Shown here: in pieces, positions 24,959 to 38,080 of the stretch
Layout of the letters: every line of letters begins with the position of its first letter
Position numbering within the stretch: position 1 is the first letter of the stretch
NCBI GenBank assembly: GCA_947034885.2
Contig: OX344753.2
Coordinates: forward strand, 4,650,001 to 4,714,000
Length of the DNA stretch: 64,000 nt
Direction: 5' to 3'
Source of the DNA: Thuidium tamariscinum
Taxonomy: Eukaryota > Streptophyta > Bryopsida > Hypnales > Thuidiaceae
Position numbers and translations under genes: made by a program
The notes under the pieces: model-generated
What the model was told of the DNA's origin: nothing
Databases searched by the model: none
What the model saw: the letters and a program-made list of their open reading frames with translations, nothing else

Positions 24959-26404
24959 AGATCTTCTTGATCTATATGTTGTGTGAAAATTTCAAAAATA
25001 AATAAATAAAAACTCCATTTGTAGTTGAATTGCCCAGATTTCTATGTTGCCAAAAAACACAACTTATCCTTTAAGAGTCAATGCCAGCAATTATTTTAGC
25101 AAAAGGTGGCAACACTAGATAGTTGACATTGTGTCACATTTTATTTGATTATTATTATTCCTCCTCCTCCTCTATGATACTATAATTTTGTACCCTAAAC
25201 TTATTATATTTACTATATAATATTATAACATCTGGATCTGGATTGTATGGTACTATCTTTCCAACGCCCTTTCCAGCTTGTGAATTGACCAAAACATTGT
25301 TAAGTCTAGATCCTTGAAGGAGCCATTTCAGTCAAAGTTTTTTGTTGAAGAGAAAATTGGAATGATTTTTGGGTCCTGTACAGTGTGGACAAAGCACATG
25401 GAAGAGAAGTCCAATTTGTACTGACACTCTATCTCTTGGCAATGGCAAGCATTCGCTCACAATCATAAGAAGCCAAAGTGTGACCGGTTTGTGATCATGA
25501 ATCCATGTGCCCACCTTCACGTAACTTGACATATTGGTGGCATAATTCTTTGCAAAAAAAACAGGAAAAAAAATTTGAAGTTCATGATTTATACTTGATG
25601 ACATGAAGGCCTAGTCGTTTTTCTTTTTCTTTTTTCTTTTTTTAAACAAATGATAAGGCCAAGTCTTTGAGATAGTGTGCAGTCTGGACACTCTTCATTA
25701 GTAAGTTAAGCCAAGTTGCTTCACTTCGCTAGCATTCGTTTCTGACAAAGGCATGCAGGCCCAGAAAATTGGTAGACAGCTTTGTTGCAGAATTTATTTT
25801 TTTTCATTTTGAATCCCATAAAATGCAAGGAAAATCGTCACTTTTGGGTCAAGATTTTTGGATGGAAGAATCGGCAATACCTTAAGTGATTATTTTGGAT
25901 AAAGTCAAACCCCTTGACAAATATCTGAGGTAAAAGTTGGTGCCATAGCCAAAAGTCGATGCACTCGACGGTGCTAAGGTTCTTCTCGGTGGACAGATGT
26001 AGCTAGCTAAGTGGTTGAGTATTTTGAGTCAACAACTTTTCATAGATATTTTATGTATTTGCATAGTCTTTGTTTAGAAATGTGTATAAGTTGTATATCC
26101 TCGTGGAGAGACTTTTCTAAGAAAAGATACTTTATATTTTGTTAATTGGAAGTCTAGTGGTGACTATTACATCTTTCAAGTGTTATTCATGACTTTTGTT
26201 GAACTTGTGTTATGAGTTAGACCTGCTTTACCATTGAAACTCCTGAATAGTAACAAGTATTACGTGGGCTTTGTGAAGAACATATGCGACTAAACATGTG
26301 AATATAGAAACCCAACTAATAACGAAAGTTGTCATTCAAGTATTCAATCAATGTTTGTACTCTTTCTTACAACAATTGACATCCTAATTTTTAGTCAAGT
26401 TTCA
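24959..26404. other. Intergenic, nothing coding recognised
   Basis: The first 120 bp continue the repeat interrupted by the element at 24729. 25130-25990 is a little less AT-rich but its frames match nothing I know. Confidence 0.5.
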
Positions 26405-26603
26405 CACTACAAGAAAATGGGGGCAAATGCAATTGCGGAAGAACAACTTCTTATCCACAATGACAAAACAATGATTGCCACTCCCTAATTACACCAATGC
26501 TACCTTCAAATGAGTATCACAATCATTTTGTAGTTGTCAATGTGATGTTTGAATAAGAACAAAACGAAGTATAATGTTCATCCACCATTTTTCGTTATGT
26601 AGT
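26405..26603. mobile_element. Possible short CACTA-like element
   Basis: Starts CACTACAAGAAAATGG, the usual CACTA/En-Spm terminus in plants, and ends TTTTTCGTTATGTAGT, an imperfect complement. About 200 bp, non-coding. The right end is diverged, so the call is tentative. Confidence 0.35.
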
Positions 26604-27826
26604 AATTTGAATGGAGTCGTGCTTGTCTACTATGAAAGGATTGCCTCTGTGTTCTTGTGATTGAGATTGACTCCAAAGTGACTAGAGAATGACTCAAAAG
26701 AGAACCAAAGTCTTGTTGTAGTTTAGGATATGTTAAAGAGAAGTCTACAAGGACTAGCCAAAAATTGTAGGTAGAAACAACTTAATAAAACTTAGGAGCT
26801 TTAGTATTATTATTTACATTTTCTTGTCATAATTTTTTCCCCCTTTTTTCTTATTCTTTCCTTTTCTCTACGCATGCTCTTCAATTTCTCTCTTTCTATA
26901 TACTAGATTGTTTCTAGCTTTTGCATTTGTGTGATATTCCTTTTTCTTCTTGTTTTTTTTGTTTTCTATTTAGGCGTCTCTCACTTTTCTATACCAAATT
27001 CTATTTATCTTTTTCATTTCATTTGGTTTTTTTCCCTTCAAAATTTTTATTTTGTTTTATTTCAATCTTATCTTTTTTCAATGATAATGTTAATAAATTT
27101 ATTCTACCTTTTGTGATTGTTGTCATTTGCTAACGATTCTTCTTTTAATGTTGAAGCTTATGGCTTCTTTATTTTTGTAGTTTTGCCTTCATGTTCCTTG
27201 TTTTATCATTGTTTCCTTCATCTTCTTGAACATTTACGTTCTTATTCCTACTTCTTTTTCTTTCTAAAGAGAGTGGTGCATTCCTAGTGGATTGATTCAT
27301 TTTGAATTCAATTGGTACATACTCTTCTATAATTGCACAAATTTTCCTATATGGGAGAGTTTAATCTTGTATGAGTATGGGAGCAATGATTCCTAAAATT
27401 CTTGTCATGGCCATTAGACAACTTTGAAACACTTCATATGCTTTAAATTTTCATTAGTCATGGTCCCAACTTGAAGATGTGAAGGAATTTCAAAGGAATA
27501 TTCCAATTGGGTCAACTACAACACTAATTTAGCAATCCTTTGAAACTAATTTAGCATTCCTACAACACTAATAGAGCAAAGGCTAGCTATGACTTCCACC
27601 TAATTAGACTTAGTCAAGTAGAAGTTGCACTATAGTACCGCATTAGAATAATAATGCAAAAACAACTATGTCACGTCTTCTGCACTATTAGGTTCAAGAG
27701 AAAAATTGATAGAAAATGTCAAAGGCAATACCTTTTGCAATCCCTTTTTCAAATTTGTCTACAACTTTTGATTTGAGGCTCAAAATTTTAAAGAATTTTT
27801 TGAGATGAAAGTAAGATTGACTTTCT
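26604..27826. other. Intergenic, T-rich plus strand
   Basis: 26820-27240 is strongly pyrimidine-rich on the plus strand, which makes open frames without meaning. No gene or defined repeat found. Confidence 0.5.
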
Positions 27827-28558
27827 GAGTCGTTGCAAGAAACACCGTGCAAAAAGCGTAGCGTTTTCAATGGTACTCTTTTTTTTTTCCAGGAGTACTT
27901 TAAAATTAGAAAAACAAGTTTTAAAAAAATTGAAAAATATGTTTCATGTATAAACCTATAAGAAGAAGCTACCCTAGAAAGGAAAGGCATAGGAAAAATC
28001 TCTAAGTAGGAAATCCAGAAAAGTGCAAAATCTCATGAAAATTAGTATTTCCACATTTTAATTTGTAAAAAATAGGAAAATCAATTTTAAGAAAAACTAA
28101 AAATTTTCCATTTGAGGAAAGTTGATTTTGATGAGATTTGACCAAAAGATCGATCTTAAAACCATTACCATTGTTCAAAAATTGCGTGCCAAAAAAAAAA
28201 TTTGTACTCATGTGGAGGACATAAAAAAACATATTTTTAAATTTTTTTTGGAATTTGTAGGTTTTACACCTATGCAAATAGACCATGAAAGTTTCATCAT
28301 CAAATCATTAAATTTAGACACTGCGAACGTAATGGTAACCATAAACATATTTATGTGACAGCTCAACGGAAATGTTTTTTAAATATAAAATGATTTTTTT
28401 TAATTTCTGAAAAATGAGGGATCTAATAAAATTCAAGTTAGGTATGTTCAATAAAAATTTCATGTTCATTGGACTTAACCTCCAAAAGTTATAGTGGAAA
28501 ACAAAAAAGTGGTTCGTGGTGTGACGCGAAATAGTACCGGTGTTTCTTGCAATGACCC
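27827..28558 (+). mobile_element. 732-bp TIR element, family 1, copy 2
   Basis: Ends GAGTCGTTGCAAGAAACACC and GGTGTTTCTTGCAATGACCC; interior collinear with 5778-6505, including GGGAGTAC-type blocks and ATGTTTCATGTATAAACCT. Non-coding. Confidence 0.8.
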
Positions 28559-28744
28559 TTCCAACTTTTACAAGTCCAATGTTTTTTGAAAAAAGTTGCT
28601 CTAAAACATTACTTGTGGCACAATTCATATGTTTTACATATCTTGCATAGTTTATCTTGCCTCCCACCACCCCACTAATATGAAAGGCTTGTCATTTCAA
28701 CTCTTTGTACTCACTCACTAAGTGGCTTTAGAAGCTATGAAACT

Positions 28745-28855
28745 TATTTGTCAAATATGGTGTATAGTGGTGAATTGTATATGGTGAATTGTATATGGTG
28801 AATTGTATATAGTGTATTGTATATCGTGTATGGTATATAATATATTGTTGTGGAA
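28745..28855. repeat. Short tandem repeat, GTGAATTGTATATG unit
   Basis: About seven imperfect copies of a 14-15 bp unit (GTGAATTGTATATG, then GTGTATTGTATATC and variants). Confidence 0.85.
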
Positions 28856-29516
28856 CTTCAAATGTATTCATATATGACAAAATGACTACTCCTTAAGCAA
28901 TTGTTATTATATTCTTTTTTGCATACATTGTTGCAACCTAATAATGATGGAAAAATGACTTCCTATATCTTAGGACAATGACCTAAATCCTAATTAAATT
29001 CATGTTACTTTAGAGTGACTATATAGAATGACTTGCCACGTGTCAATTCAATTGAATAGTACAAAGACTCCATCACAACTTCCAAATGACAACATAATGA
29101 CTTCTAATGTGGTTGTTCACGATAGATGTTTGATGGATCTATTATAACTTTGAAATGACTTGCAAATGACTAGCCATATGGATGAAAAGGGAAGCACTTT
29201 CAACATGGAAGTGCAATAATCATTTTTTAACTCAAACTTTTTTTTTATCAACTCAAAGATAATTGTTCCATCCATTACTACATCTAAGGTACAAATTGTT
29301 GGTGATAATAAAAACCACAATCATTTATTGTCCACTAAGACATTTCGTAGTCAAATGTGTCCGGAATGACTACTTAAAGGGAATTAATATAGTCAATTTT
29401 TTGTAGTATCAAACAAGAGTTTTCTATAGATCTATAAATCAAATTCTAATTAGAGTAGGGCAAAATATTGTAGGACTTCAAAGTAATTACACAATGAATG
29501 CATGGGAACATATTCC

Positions 29517-30450
29517 CTTAACCCCTAAAGGACCATTGTCCCCTCGGGGGACAATTTGGAGTTCGGGCACGTTCCGTAGACCTCAATTTTTAATGAATCT
29601 TTTTGAAACTTTCTCATAAGATAGGAAAACTGATTAGCTTCATGGGAATGTAATTTTTATTTCAATTGGTGACTGGGAGCAAAAGTTATACCACAAAAAG
29701 CCCAAATTTTCGTTCGGCGGGCAGAATTTTTTTTTTGCAAAAAGTCAAAATTTAATTAAAATTTTTTTTTTTTCTAAAATAATATATTTTTGCCTACATG
29801 TGAAGCTTTGATTCACTCTATTTGGACTTATAATGAGAAAGTTATGGACAATCTTGTTTTTCGGGCAATCTAAACAATTTCTTGAAAAAATAACTTATAG
29901 GATTCATTTTTTAATGCAATTTTCACAATTTTTCAAAAAAAATTGTTGGACAAGGTTATGTTTACTTTCTAGAACAATCTCACCATTGGGATTATTGTAT
30001 TTCAATCCCATCTTAGAGTTATTAACCATTTAGTTTTTCTTTCAATCTTGGACCTACATCTACTTAACAATTTTTTAAAGAATGAAAATCAAGTGTTTTT
30101 TGTGTGAAATTTTTTTCCTAGACTCTCAACTCAATTTCTTAACACAAAAAATTATAAATTCAAAGTCTATAGTGCAATTTTTTAATACAAATTCCAGTCA
30201 AAGTCATCTGAAATTGCAAACCACAGTTCAAAAAAAATTCTATTTCCAACTTTGAATGCTAATATCTTCCAATCTATACGGTCAAACTTCATGAAATTTT
30301 TACCACTTGATCTCAATCAAGTTAGGTACAAGATCCTACGGTTAGAATCTTAAAAAAATATATTTTTTGTTTTCTTGGATGAATGCAACAGAAATGGCAG
30401 TTTTGAGAGGTTTTTGACAGAAAAAAGGCCTTGGTCCTTTAGGGGTTAAG
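29517..30450. mobile_element. 934-bp TIR element with TTAA near its ends
   Basis: Perfect 19-bp terminal inverted repeats CTTAACCCCTAAAGGACCA / TGGTCCTTTAGGGGTTAAG. The interior shares blocks with 16020-16700, 17700-18060 and 41600-41670. TTAA next to CCC at each end puts it with the TTAA-flanked elements of this window. No intact coding frame. Confidence 0.8.
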
Positions 30451-30959
30451 TTACTACATATTCATTTCATCATGTTCTCCAATTTTGCATTTCCAAATTG
30501 CTTAACGTCTAATCAAAATTTGATAAAATTGCTTAGTACCTTGACACCTCAAACCTCGCCTTTCCAAATTGAGCAATTGCCCTATTTGACTATTCTAGTC
30601 TTTTTAACAATACAACCAAATCATTCATCCATTTCTCTACAACTCCTTGCATGTCTCCACTATTGATCGGTATTATATAGTCGATCAATTTTTGTAGACT
30701 CTAGTTTTGGGTGATAGTTTGATTGGAATGAGTTTAAAAGGGCCGGGATTTCAATAATGACACACTAGGCACTTAGAGGGCATACCTAATAATCTCACAA
30801 TCCCACGATACAACCCACAATCCTTAAATTGAATATGTACCTTTTGATCAAAAGTAAAGATCTATTAAGATATTTTGTGATCCTTAATAAAATTGAATGA
30901 AGATTGTGTCCAATAACCTCTTGTCAAGCCTCTCATCTCTCAAATATTCTCACTAGCAC

Positions 30960-31468
30960 TTTCACAATATAATGAAATTCAAGCCAAAAAAGAAACAGAA
31001 ATGCGTCCCAGAGGGCCACATTCCCTTCCCAGAAGTGTTGTCATTTGTGCAGAGCTACACATCTGGGCGCAAGGAGACCTTTCCACAAGAGTTTTGTGTC
31101 TGCTGTTCATTCTAATATTATGTAAAGTAAGGGTCGTCACGCTCGTACACCTATTTGCTCCATACCTTGATAGGCAGGCCTCAGTGTTGCGCCTTGTACC
31201 CGACTCCTTAGGGAGAGTATTACTACCATGAATAGATTCACGACGAATGCCGCCTGCACAAATTCCAGACAATAATCTGCAGATTTATAAAAAAAACCCA
31301 CCTACATCTTTTTCTAAATCCAGGAGGTAATACTTTACAATAGAAACACTTTACAATAGAGAAAATTTTCCTTTTCTTTAGAATTTGAAAAGTAAAATTT
31401 GTCGTTGAACAAACGATCTACAGGCTGACATACTGTTCTACAAGTCGGTCTTTTTCTACATTTCCTGC
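30960..31468 (-). other. Probable 3' UTR of the NAD+ synthetase gene
   Basis: GC-richer sequence directly after the stop codon at 31469-31471. A 97-codon minus-strand frame (30979-31272) lacks recognisable features and lies where a 3' UTR is expected. Confidence 0.4.
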
Positions 31469-34400
31469 TCAGCTCGCCTGTGAATTACCAGAAGAGGCGG
31501 CTGGGACACCAAGACCAGTGGCATAAGGGGCGGCAGCTTCAGCTGCAGTAGGTTGCAAATGCTGTCTGAGTTCAGGGAGGGGTTCTGGCATGCTGGCTTC
31601 ATACTTCTCCACGAGTTGATCTATACGTCGAAACTGCCACGGCCACCGAGTGTTGTACAGGAACTGTCTCAAGTCGTATCTATTATCTTCTGGAGAATAA
31701 GTCTGCCATTCAAAGACACATGGAGTTGTCAGTCTTAAAACTCAAGCTCCCAGGAAAATGAAGACGCTAGGAAATAGAGAGAAGTTCTCGAAAGGTTGTT
31801 AACCCCCTTAGGGCCCGCCCAAGAATGTCAAATTCGGAGGCTAATAGTTCATTATAGTAGCTTTCAGAACATATTTCAATCGTTTAAAATGTAGAATATG
31901 ATGTCTTTTTCTACTGATACATTTTGTTACCTTCCTTGAAGATTCCTACGAGGTTGATTCGATTCCTAAAAGATTGATTCAATTCCTAAAGATTTTGATC
32001 ATTCGGGCACCATGTAACATACCTCCGCGTGGTAAGAAGGCGTCAAGGTCGTCATCTTGTGTCGATTAATGGAGTAGTACTTAAAAAAGTCCTTCACTTT
32101 TTGTGCCACTTCTGATGGAGTGAGACGTCCATGCCATCTTATGCACAAATTCTGACAAAACAACACCTCAAACTTGTCAAATATTGATGGAACTTTCAGC
32201 AATAAAAAGTAGCCCTTGCGCTTAGAAACCTTAGACGAATTACCGTCTAGACCTCCTTGAACCGGCAGTTAGTTTAGGCAATTTTCCACCCAGCAATGTA
32301 GCTCCCTAATTTTCGAGCTTGATATAACACTAAAGAGCAGGGACTGAAAAAGTGAAAATAATTTGAGTACCTCAAACATAGAAACAGGGCCACAACGGAA
32401 AATCTTTCTCAATCGTCCATACATCCCGAGCTCCTCATATGTCATTCCCATATCGCTCTCATCAGTCTGTGAAACAACTGAATGTTAGAGAAGACAACAT
32501 TTTGGAAACAAAAGAACACAATTAATCACATGTGAATTCCGTGGAGAGTTGTGAGGAATGGTAAAGATATTCCCACCATGCAACACAGTGCCGCGACTGA
32601 TGCCTTCTTGCTGCTTTAAAAATATAGCGTCAAGGAGAAGGAAAGTAAAGCCGTTTCATCGAGAAGGATGATTTACCTGCGTATAACTTTCTGTGATAGG
32701 CTCCAATTCTGCTGTTGGTGTTGCTCCTTCAACTTCTGCCAAACTTTGGTATCCAAGATTCAAGGCACCCCAACGTAAAAATGCTCGGAGATCTCCTTTA
32801 CTAATACCTCCGATAGGGTTTATGTCCGCTGAACTACAATCGTACTGCGTTTCCCAACAACAACAAAATTTCATCATCTTCAATTGATAATCCATGATGA
32901 AATAAGGCAACGAACAACACGAGTAAATACAAAAAAGATTACGCCTGAGGGTCGTCTAACTGTGGACTCAGAGGGGAAAACTACTTCTGCGGCTTCGCAT
33001 GGAACAACCATCACCTTCAGAGTAATGGAGGCAGACAAAGACAGCGCAGAATGATTGTTTAGTAGGAACCTTAGTGAGGTAGCCCCGAAGACCTTCATCA
33101 ACATTTGCACTTCCAAGTACAAGCAGAAATCCAGGCTTACTCCGCACCCATGGCAATAGAGAGGCTAGCATAAACGCGATCACCATGCGAATACGGGCTT
33201 GTATATTTTGCAACGCGAGATTCTCTGTCTGTGATCCTCCATGCACCTACACATGCAGGTCAAGCTCCCATGGATTACTTCAACTGTAGAAGCAGCAAGA
33301 CAATTGCATTCTCCCTGAGACTACCAGATCAGAAGCTCTTGAAATGAAGATGAAGAGGCAGTAAAATTCAACTCTTCTATATCTATTAACGCGTCAACAA
33401 CGTGGGCAAGATAATGTGAAACTGACCAGGTACATTTTCATTACTAGAAAGGATAGTATACTTTGTGGCAAAACACCAGAAAGAGGCAGGGGATCAGTTC
33501 CTCTGAACGGGAAAGGTGTATTTTAGTAACATGCAAATGAGAAACATACCTTGTATCTTAGTTTCTTTCCGGGAAATATGGTTTCAAATAGCTTGAGGAG
33601 GGATTTCACGACCACATCAATGTTGACATTCAAGTGTGAAGCGCCAATTTCTTCTGCCAACCGTTTAGAACGTCCTCGAGTTTCTTCTGAGCTGCACATC
33701 ACAAAGCACTTCAACCACATTAGGTCCTCTTCTATAAAGGTCGTGAAACATCACAATCGTTAGTGGTTCTCTTCCGGAAATGGATCTGACCACCACAAAC
33801 TGCTCACAATGTCTGTTCCTAAATGTAATTAGAGCGTGACACGCCAAAAATGGGAAGGAAGCCTATGAGACGAATGAGAACCTACGTGTCACACGTACTT
33901 AAAGGTTATGCACAACCAAAGCAAACGTGAAGTAGAATCATTTGGATGACTCAACAAAATAAATTCACTAATACAGAACCCAACCTCCATTGAAGTATTC
34001 TAGATTATCTAGCATTACATTTAGCAAGGTTGTCATTAAAACATGGCTTACATGGCGCAAGAATTGTCAGGGTTCAATGCGGTAAATTTTCTTAGAATAC
34101 TTTTGTGTTTTTTTTGTGTTTTTTTTGTGTGTGTTTGTGTGGGTGCAACCAGAAAAAAACGCATCTTAACACACAAATCTCAAGGAAACAAACTTGAGAG
34201 GCAAGGAAATTTGCTGCACAAACCTATTCTCAGTTCCCATGTATACCGTATGTAGGAGCCGTCGAGCAAACTCTTCAGCGGACTGAGGTAATTCATTCTT
34301 CTGATAATTGCCGATGCGAACAGCATCTGCGATGACTTGCTTATCCCCGTCCTTCACAGCTGCAGAAAATATTTAAGGTTCGTTACGGAAGGAGGTACTC

Positions 34401-37400
34401 TCAAAGAAAATAGTTCGAGAGAACCTTCCTCCAAACAAATATATGGAAAGTGCAAGATTTTTGCAATGCACCTTTGACAACAAGTTGGCACATGGAACCG
34501 ACAATAGCAGCAACTGATGAGCTGTCAGCACCCCCTGAAAGAGGCAACAAGTATCCGGTTGCTCCACTGCGACGTAAGTAATCCCAAAGCCAGCAAGCTG
34601 GACCAAGTGCTATTTCCTCATAAGGGTCGTGGTAGCGCACCTGCAACATATCGAGATATTAGAAGGTCCATTAATTTAAACAAGAGTTTGCTTGTTAGTC
34701 CAGCAGGAGCATAGAACTAACTCTTGCAGAGTAATTGTTGAGCGTGGTAACAGGAAGAACTAAAAAAATGCATAAAACTCTGTACCACGAACGGTTGCTT
34801 ACCTGAACAGGATTCGTACCGTAGTGGTTAGTCAGATTCATGGGTCTCGAGAGTTTGAACTTCACTGGAATAGACGGGGTTCGGGGCTCCTGACTGGCTT
34901 GTTCCCTCAAACTACTAACTGCACCTCGGAAATTTGAAACCTGCCAGTTTTATCAAAGCAAGTTCCGTCAGAAGTTCAACCGTGCTTGACGACGTGTAGC
35001 CATAGATTCTACTCCGTGTGTGTGTGTATATGTGTGTGTGTGTGTATATATATATTTATGCATGCATGAGTGAAAAACAGAGCAAAGAAGCCACATATCC
35101 CAGTCGTTTCCCAGAGCCAAGAACACACAGCAGAACTTTAAAAACGAATAAAATGAATAAGTCGAATAAACTAACCGTATCCAAGTCCACAGAGGCCATC
35201 ACAACCTCAACATCTTTCATGGAGAACTGCGACCCTTGTGCCACAACATCTCCATTGACCACTATGCAAGCGGATCCATCTGCAAGAGAAGTTCCAATTA
35301 GTCATCTGCCAAATAACTATAGTTTCATGCAGAGCGAGCAGTGGTGAGGATCACGTGCATAGGACTAAACACGGTAGTTGTACCTAACAACTATGTCTAG
35401 AATCGCCAAGGTAATCACAGAAAGACAAACAAACAAACAAACACTGATTCGTTGAAATTGCCTACTTAAAAATAAGTTTGATGCTAATACAACAGGACAA
35501 ACTAACCTACCATATTGCACTCCAGGGTATTCAAGTGCATTTGAGCAAGAATCATAACATACGAATTCGCAGATCACATAAAATCGAGCACCACGGCATT
35601 TGAGTATAATCGATTTAGGAAACCGCAACTGCTGGCCACATCAAACAAAACTGAGAGGACGCACCATAATAAAGACGGCCCCCATCACAGCCTTGCTGAT
35701 TCGCATACAAGTAGACACCACCGCATTTCCCAGTTGCACTTCGCATCAACTCGATCCTCGTGTTGAGCTTGCGGAGCTGGTGATGGCTGCCGCTTCCATT
35801 AGCAATGATTTCCACTCCGTCCAGGGACAAGCCAATGTGAGGTGCAGAAGGTGTGAACAGTTCCTCACATGTCTCTGAAGCCACGCTCCTGCGTGAAAAG
35901 CAAACCATTTTTCAACGACCACATTTGCATGATACTCGCGGAGCAATCACCATTTCAATCATCGGCACTAAATAATCCATGCTTGATAACCTCTGTACCA
36001 GGTGGTCTAAAAGAACGTCTGAACGTCTAACAGAATGGCCAAGAATATATGCACTTAGAATCCGGGTTCATGCCACTTTGCATTTCAGGTTTTGAGTGTG
36101 CGAAAGAGAGTTATAAACTGAAGCTCATAACTAGATAACTTTACAGTATTGTGAGAGTCAAGACTAGATGAAGCTGATAATTAAAAACCTAGCGAATACA
36201 GATGGTTCAAAGGTAGGAAATAACTGAGAATCAAACTTTGGCATGCCCTGCAACTACCAAATCACGAAAAGGAAGGCACCGCAGCTACATGCAAGAGAGT
36301 GGCGCAGCACTTGAACTTCCACTGCCACAGGACTCCAGCGCAAAAAAGGCGATTCTAGATGTCTCGGTGAGAAAACGGCCCCACTAGGTTTGTGCGAATC
36401 AGTGGGTTGCGTGAAAAGGTGTCACCTTGTCCAACAACTTTTCCGATTAACCGGAATTTCATGAACTAGTGCTGAAACCCCTAATGACCTAATTGAAGAC
36501 ATTGCACACCTAAGTCAAAAAAAATCTCGAGGACCTTCGATACATCAGAGTACGAAATACTTGAACTATAAGCGCCATGTACAAAAGAGTCAGAGAAGAG
36601 CAGAGTACTCACGAATCCTGAAAGGAAAGGTAGCCATCTCCAAAAGGAACCGTTTCCTGTCCAGTGACTTCCCTGATGCACTCCGGGAGTCGGAAAGACT
36701 CTAGCTGACGAAGGCGTTTCCAGGCAGAAAACCAACGTAGCTCACGGTAATTTCCGTCATTGGCGAGGTAAAGCTTGGGTCTGATGAGCAGGAGTTGGCC
36801 ATCCAGACAGTAAGCTCGACAGTTGTAGCGCACTCCACACTCTTCAACCGGTAAGCCAATGTCACAGACTATTCCATTGGTTAGGTCTGACGCTAGAATT
36901 TCGGCCAAACATTCCCATCTGTACATGGCAATCACTTCAGAAATTATTCCCAATCACACGGAGCAATACTCAACTGTTCACAGAAATAAGAATTGAACGC
37001 AATCAAATACAAACCCGAGGTATAACAGCCGTTAAGAAACCGCTAGATAATACTATTGCATCACTTTAAGCATTTCAACATATGTAGGAGTGTAATTTGG
37101 GGAGATCAGTATAGAGCTATGAAGAGATATTTGATTGCAAGAGCCAAAGCTGCTGAGATGGAATTTCTACCACTATATATGAATTTCTTATGCAATTTCT
37201 AATTCAAGGTAAGAGGGTGTAGACCACAAAAAGTGACCACATTTCCATAGTAGACATTTAGCAAACTCGTGCTTACACCACTTGCTAATAAGCCTAAGCA
37301 AGTGTATGAACAGGTGAGTTGCTGTTGGTAGCAGGAGTCAGTCAACAGGAGGTATGATAAATTTCCAAACGGATTCAGTATCCTCTATCGTATAGCAGCT

Positions 37401-37744
37401 ACAAGTCCCTCCATCATAAATCTTTTCAATTGAGACAACCAGACTAGAATATTCGCGCCATAAATTTCAACTACAGGACCATGTGCCTTAAACCCTAAAC
37501 CTCAGATACAACAAAAACACGACACCAGAATCTTGGAATGCGATTCTTACGAATGCTGCAGCGTGTCGCCCTCCAGGAAGTGATCCTCGCAACCATAGCC
37601 GCAGAGCTCGAGCTCCGGCCCCACACGGAACGTGGCGCCCGCGTCACGAGCTTCCCGAATCGACTGCTTGGTGCGGGCCAAATTGCCGTCGAAGTCCATG
37701 GCCCATTGGTTCAAGCTGCACGTCGCCAACTTCACCAGCCGCAT
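31469..37744 (-). CDS. Glutamine-dependent NAD+ synthetase, 13 exons, complete
   Basis: Catalyses the last NAD step: nicotinate adenine dinucleotide + ATP + Gln to NAD+. Exons: 37744-37551, 36918-36613, 35888-35665, 35279-35176, 34940-34803, 34640-34472, 34359-34224, 33691-33550, 33246-33070, 32844-32677, 32466-32371, 32151-32023, 31702-31469. All junctions keep frame; 738 residues against about 725 in Arabidopsis NADSYN. The N-terminal nitrilase-type glutaminase has Glu44 ([10 protein letters not shown]), Lys113 ([14 protein letters not shown]) and Cys174 (ETCEELFTP). The C-terminal synthetase has the ATP-binding SGGADSSS from residue 357, [30 protein letters not shown] and [20 protein letters not shown]. 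The start [19 protein letters not shown] is the family's. Cytosolic. Intact. Confidence 0.95.
35015..35056. repeat. GT/TA microsatellite in an NAD+ synthetase intron
   Basis: Runs of TG followed by TA between exons 4 and 5. Confidence 0.9.
37080..37400 (+). repeat. Dispersed repeat in NAD+ synthetase intron 1 (copy 2)
   Basis: Partner of 410-745 (MDHAR intron). The clearest shared block is GAGTTGCTGTTGGTAGCAGG with GTCAGTCAACAGGAGGT, against GAATTGCTGTTGATAACAGG with GTCAGTCAATACGAGGT. Confidence 0.55.
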
Positions 37745-37749
37745 CGTAC

Positions 37750-38080
37750 CGGATTGGTAAAAAATAACTCCACAGAACCTCGCAACGATCGAAAGACCTA
37801 GAAAAAGAATACTACAAGATCAAAAAAATGAAACAAATCCTCAATTGAATGCTATGGTGCGACCATGTGGTTGTGAATTCAGTTTTGAAAGAAGAATCTG
37901 CAGGTGTGTACTGGATTTGTCGAATGGACCTTCGCAAAAGCTTGCAACGATCGAAAGCCCTAGAAAAAGAATTCTACAATATGAAAAAAATCTGAACAAG
38001 GCCTCAGTTTAATGCTATGGTGCAACCATGTGCGATTCTGTGTTGAATGCAGAATCTGCAAGTGCGGAAAGAGCGAGAAT
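37750..38080. repeat. 162-bp tandem duplication upstream of the NAD+ synthetase start
   Basis: GCAACGATCGAAAG(A/C)CCTAG, TTTAATGCTATGGTGC(G/A)ACC-type and GAATCTGCA(G/A)GTG blocks occur at 37782, about 37848 and about 37900 and again 162 bp further on. The pair starts within 10 bp of the ATG, so it covers the 5' UTR and proximal promoter of this minus-strand gene. Confidence 0.75.

Noticed and set aside
26921..27133. Hydrophobic Phe/Leu-rich frames resembling membrane proteins
   Set aside because: Product of a pyrimidine-rich tract; composition alone explains them.
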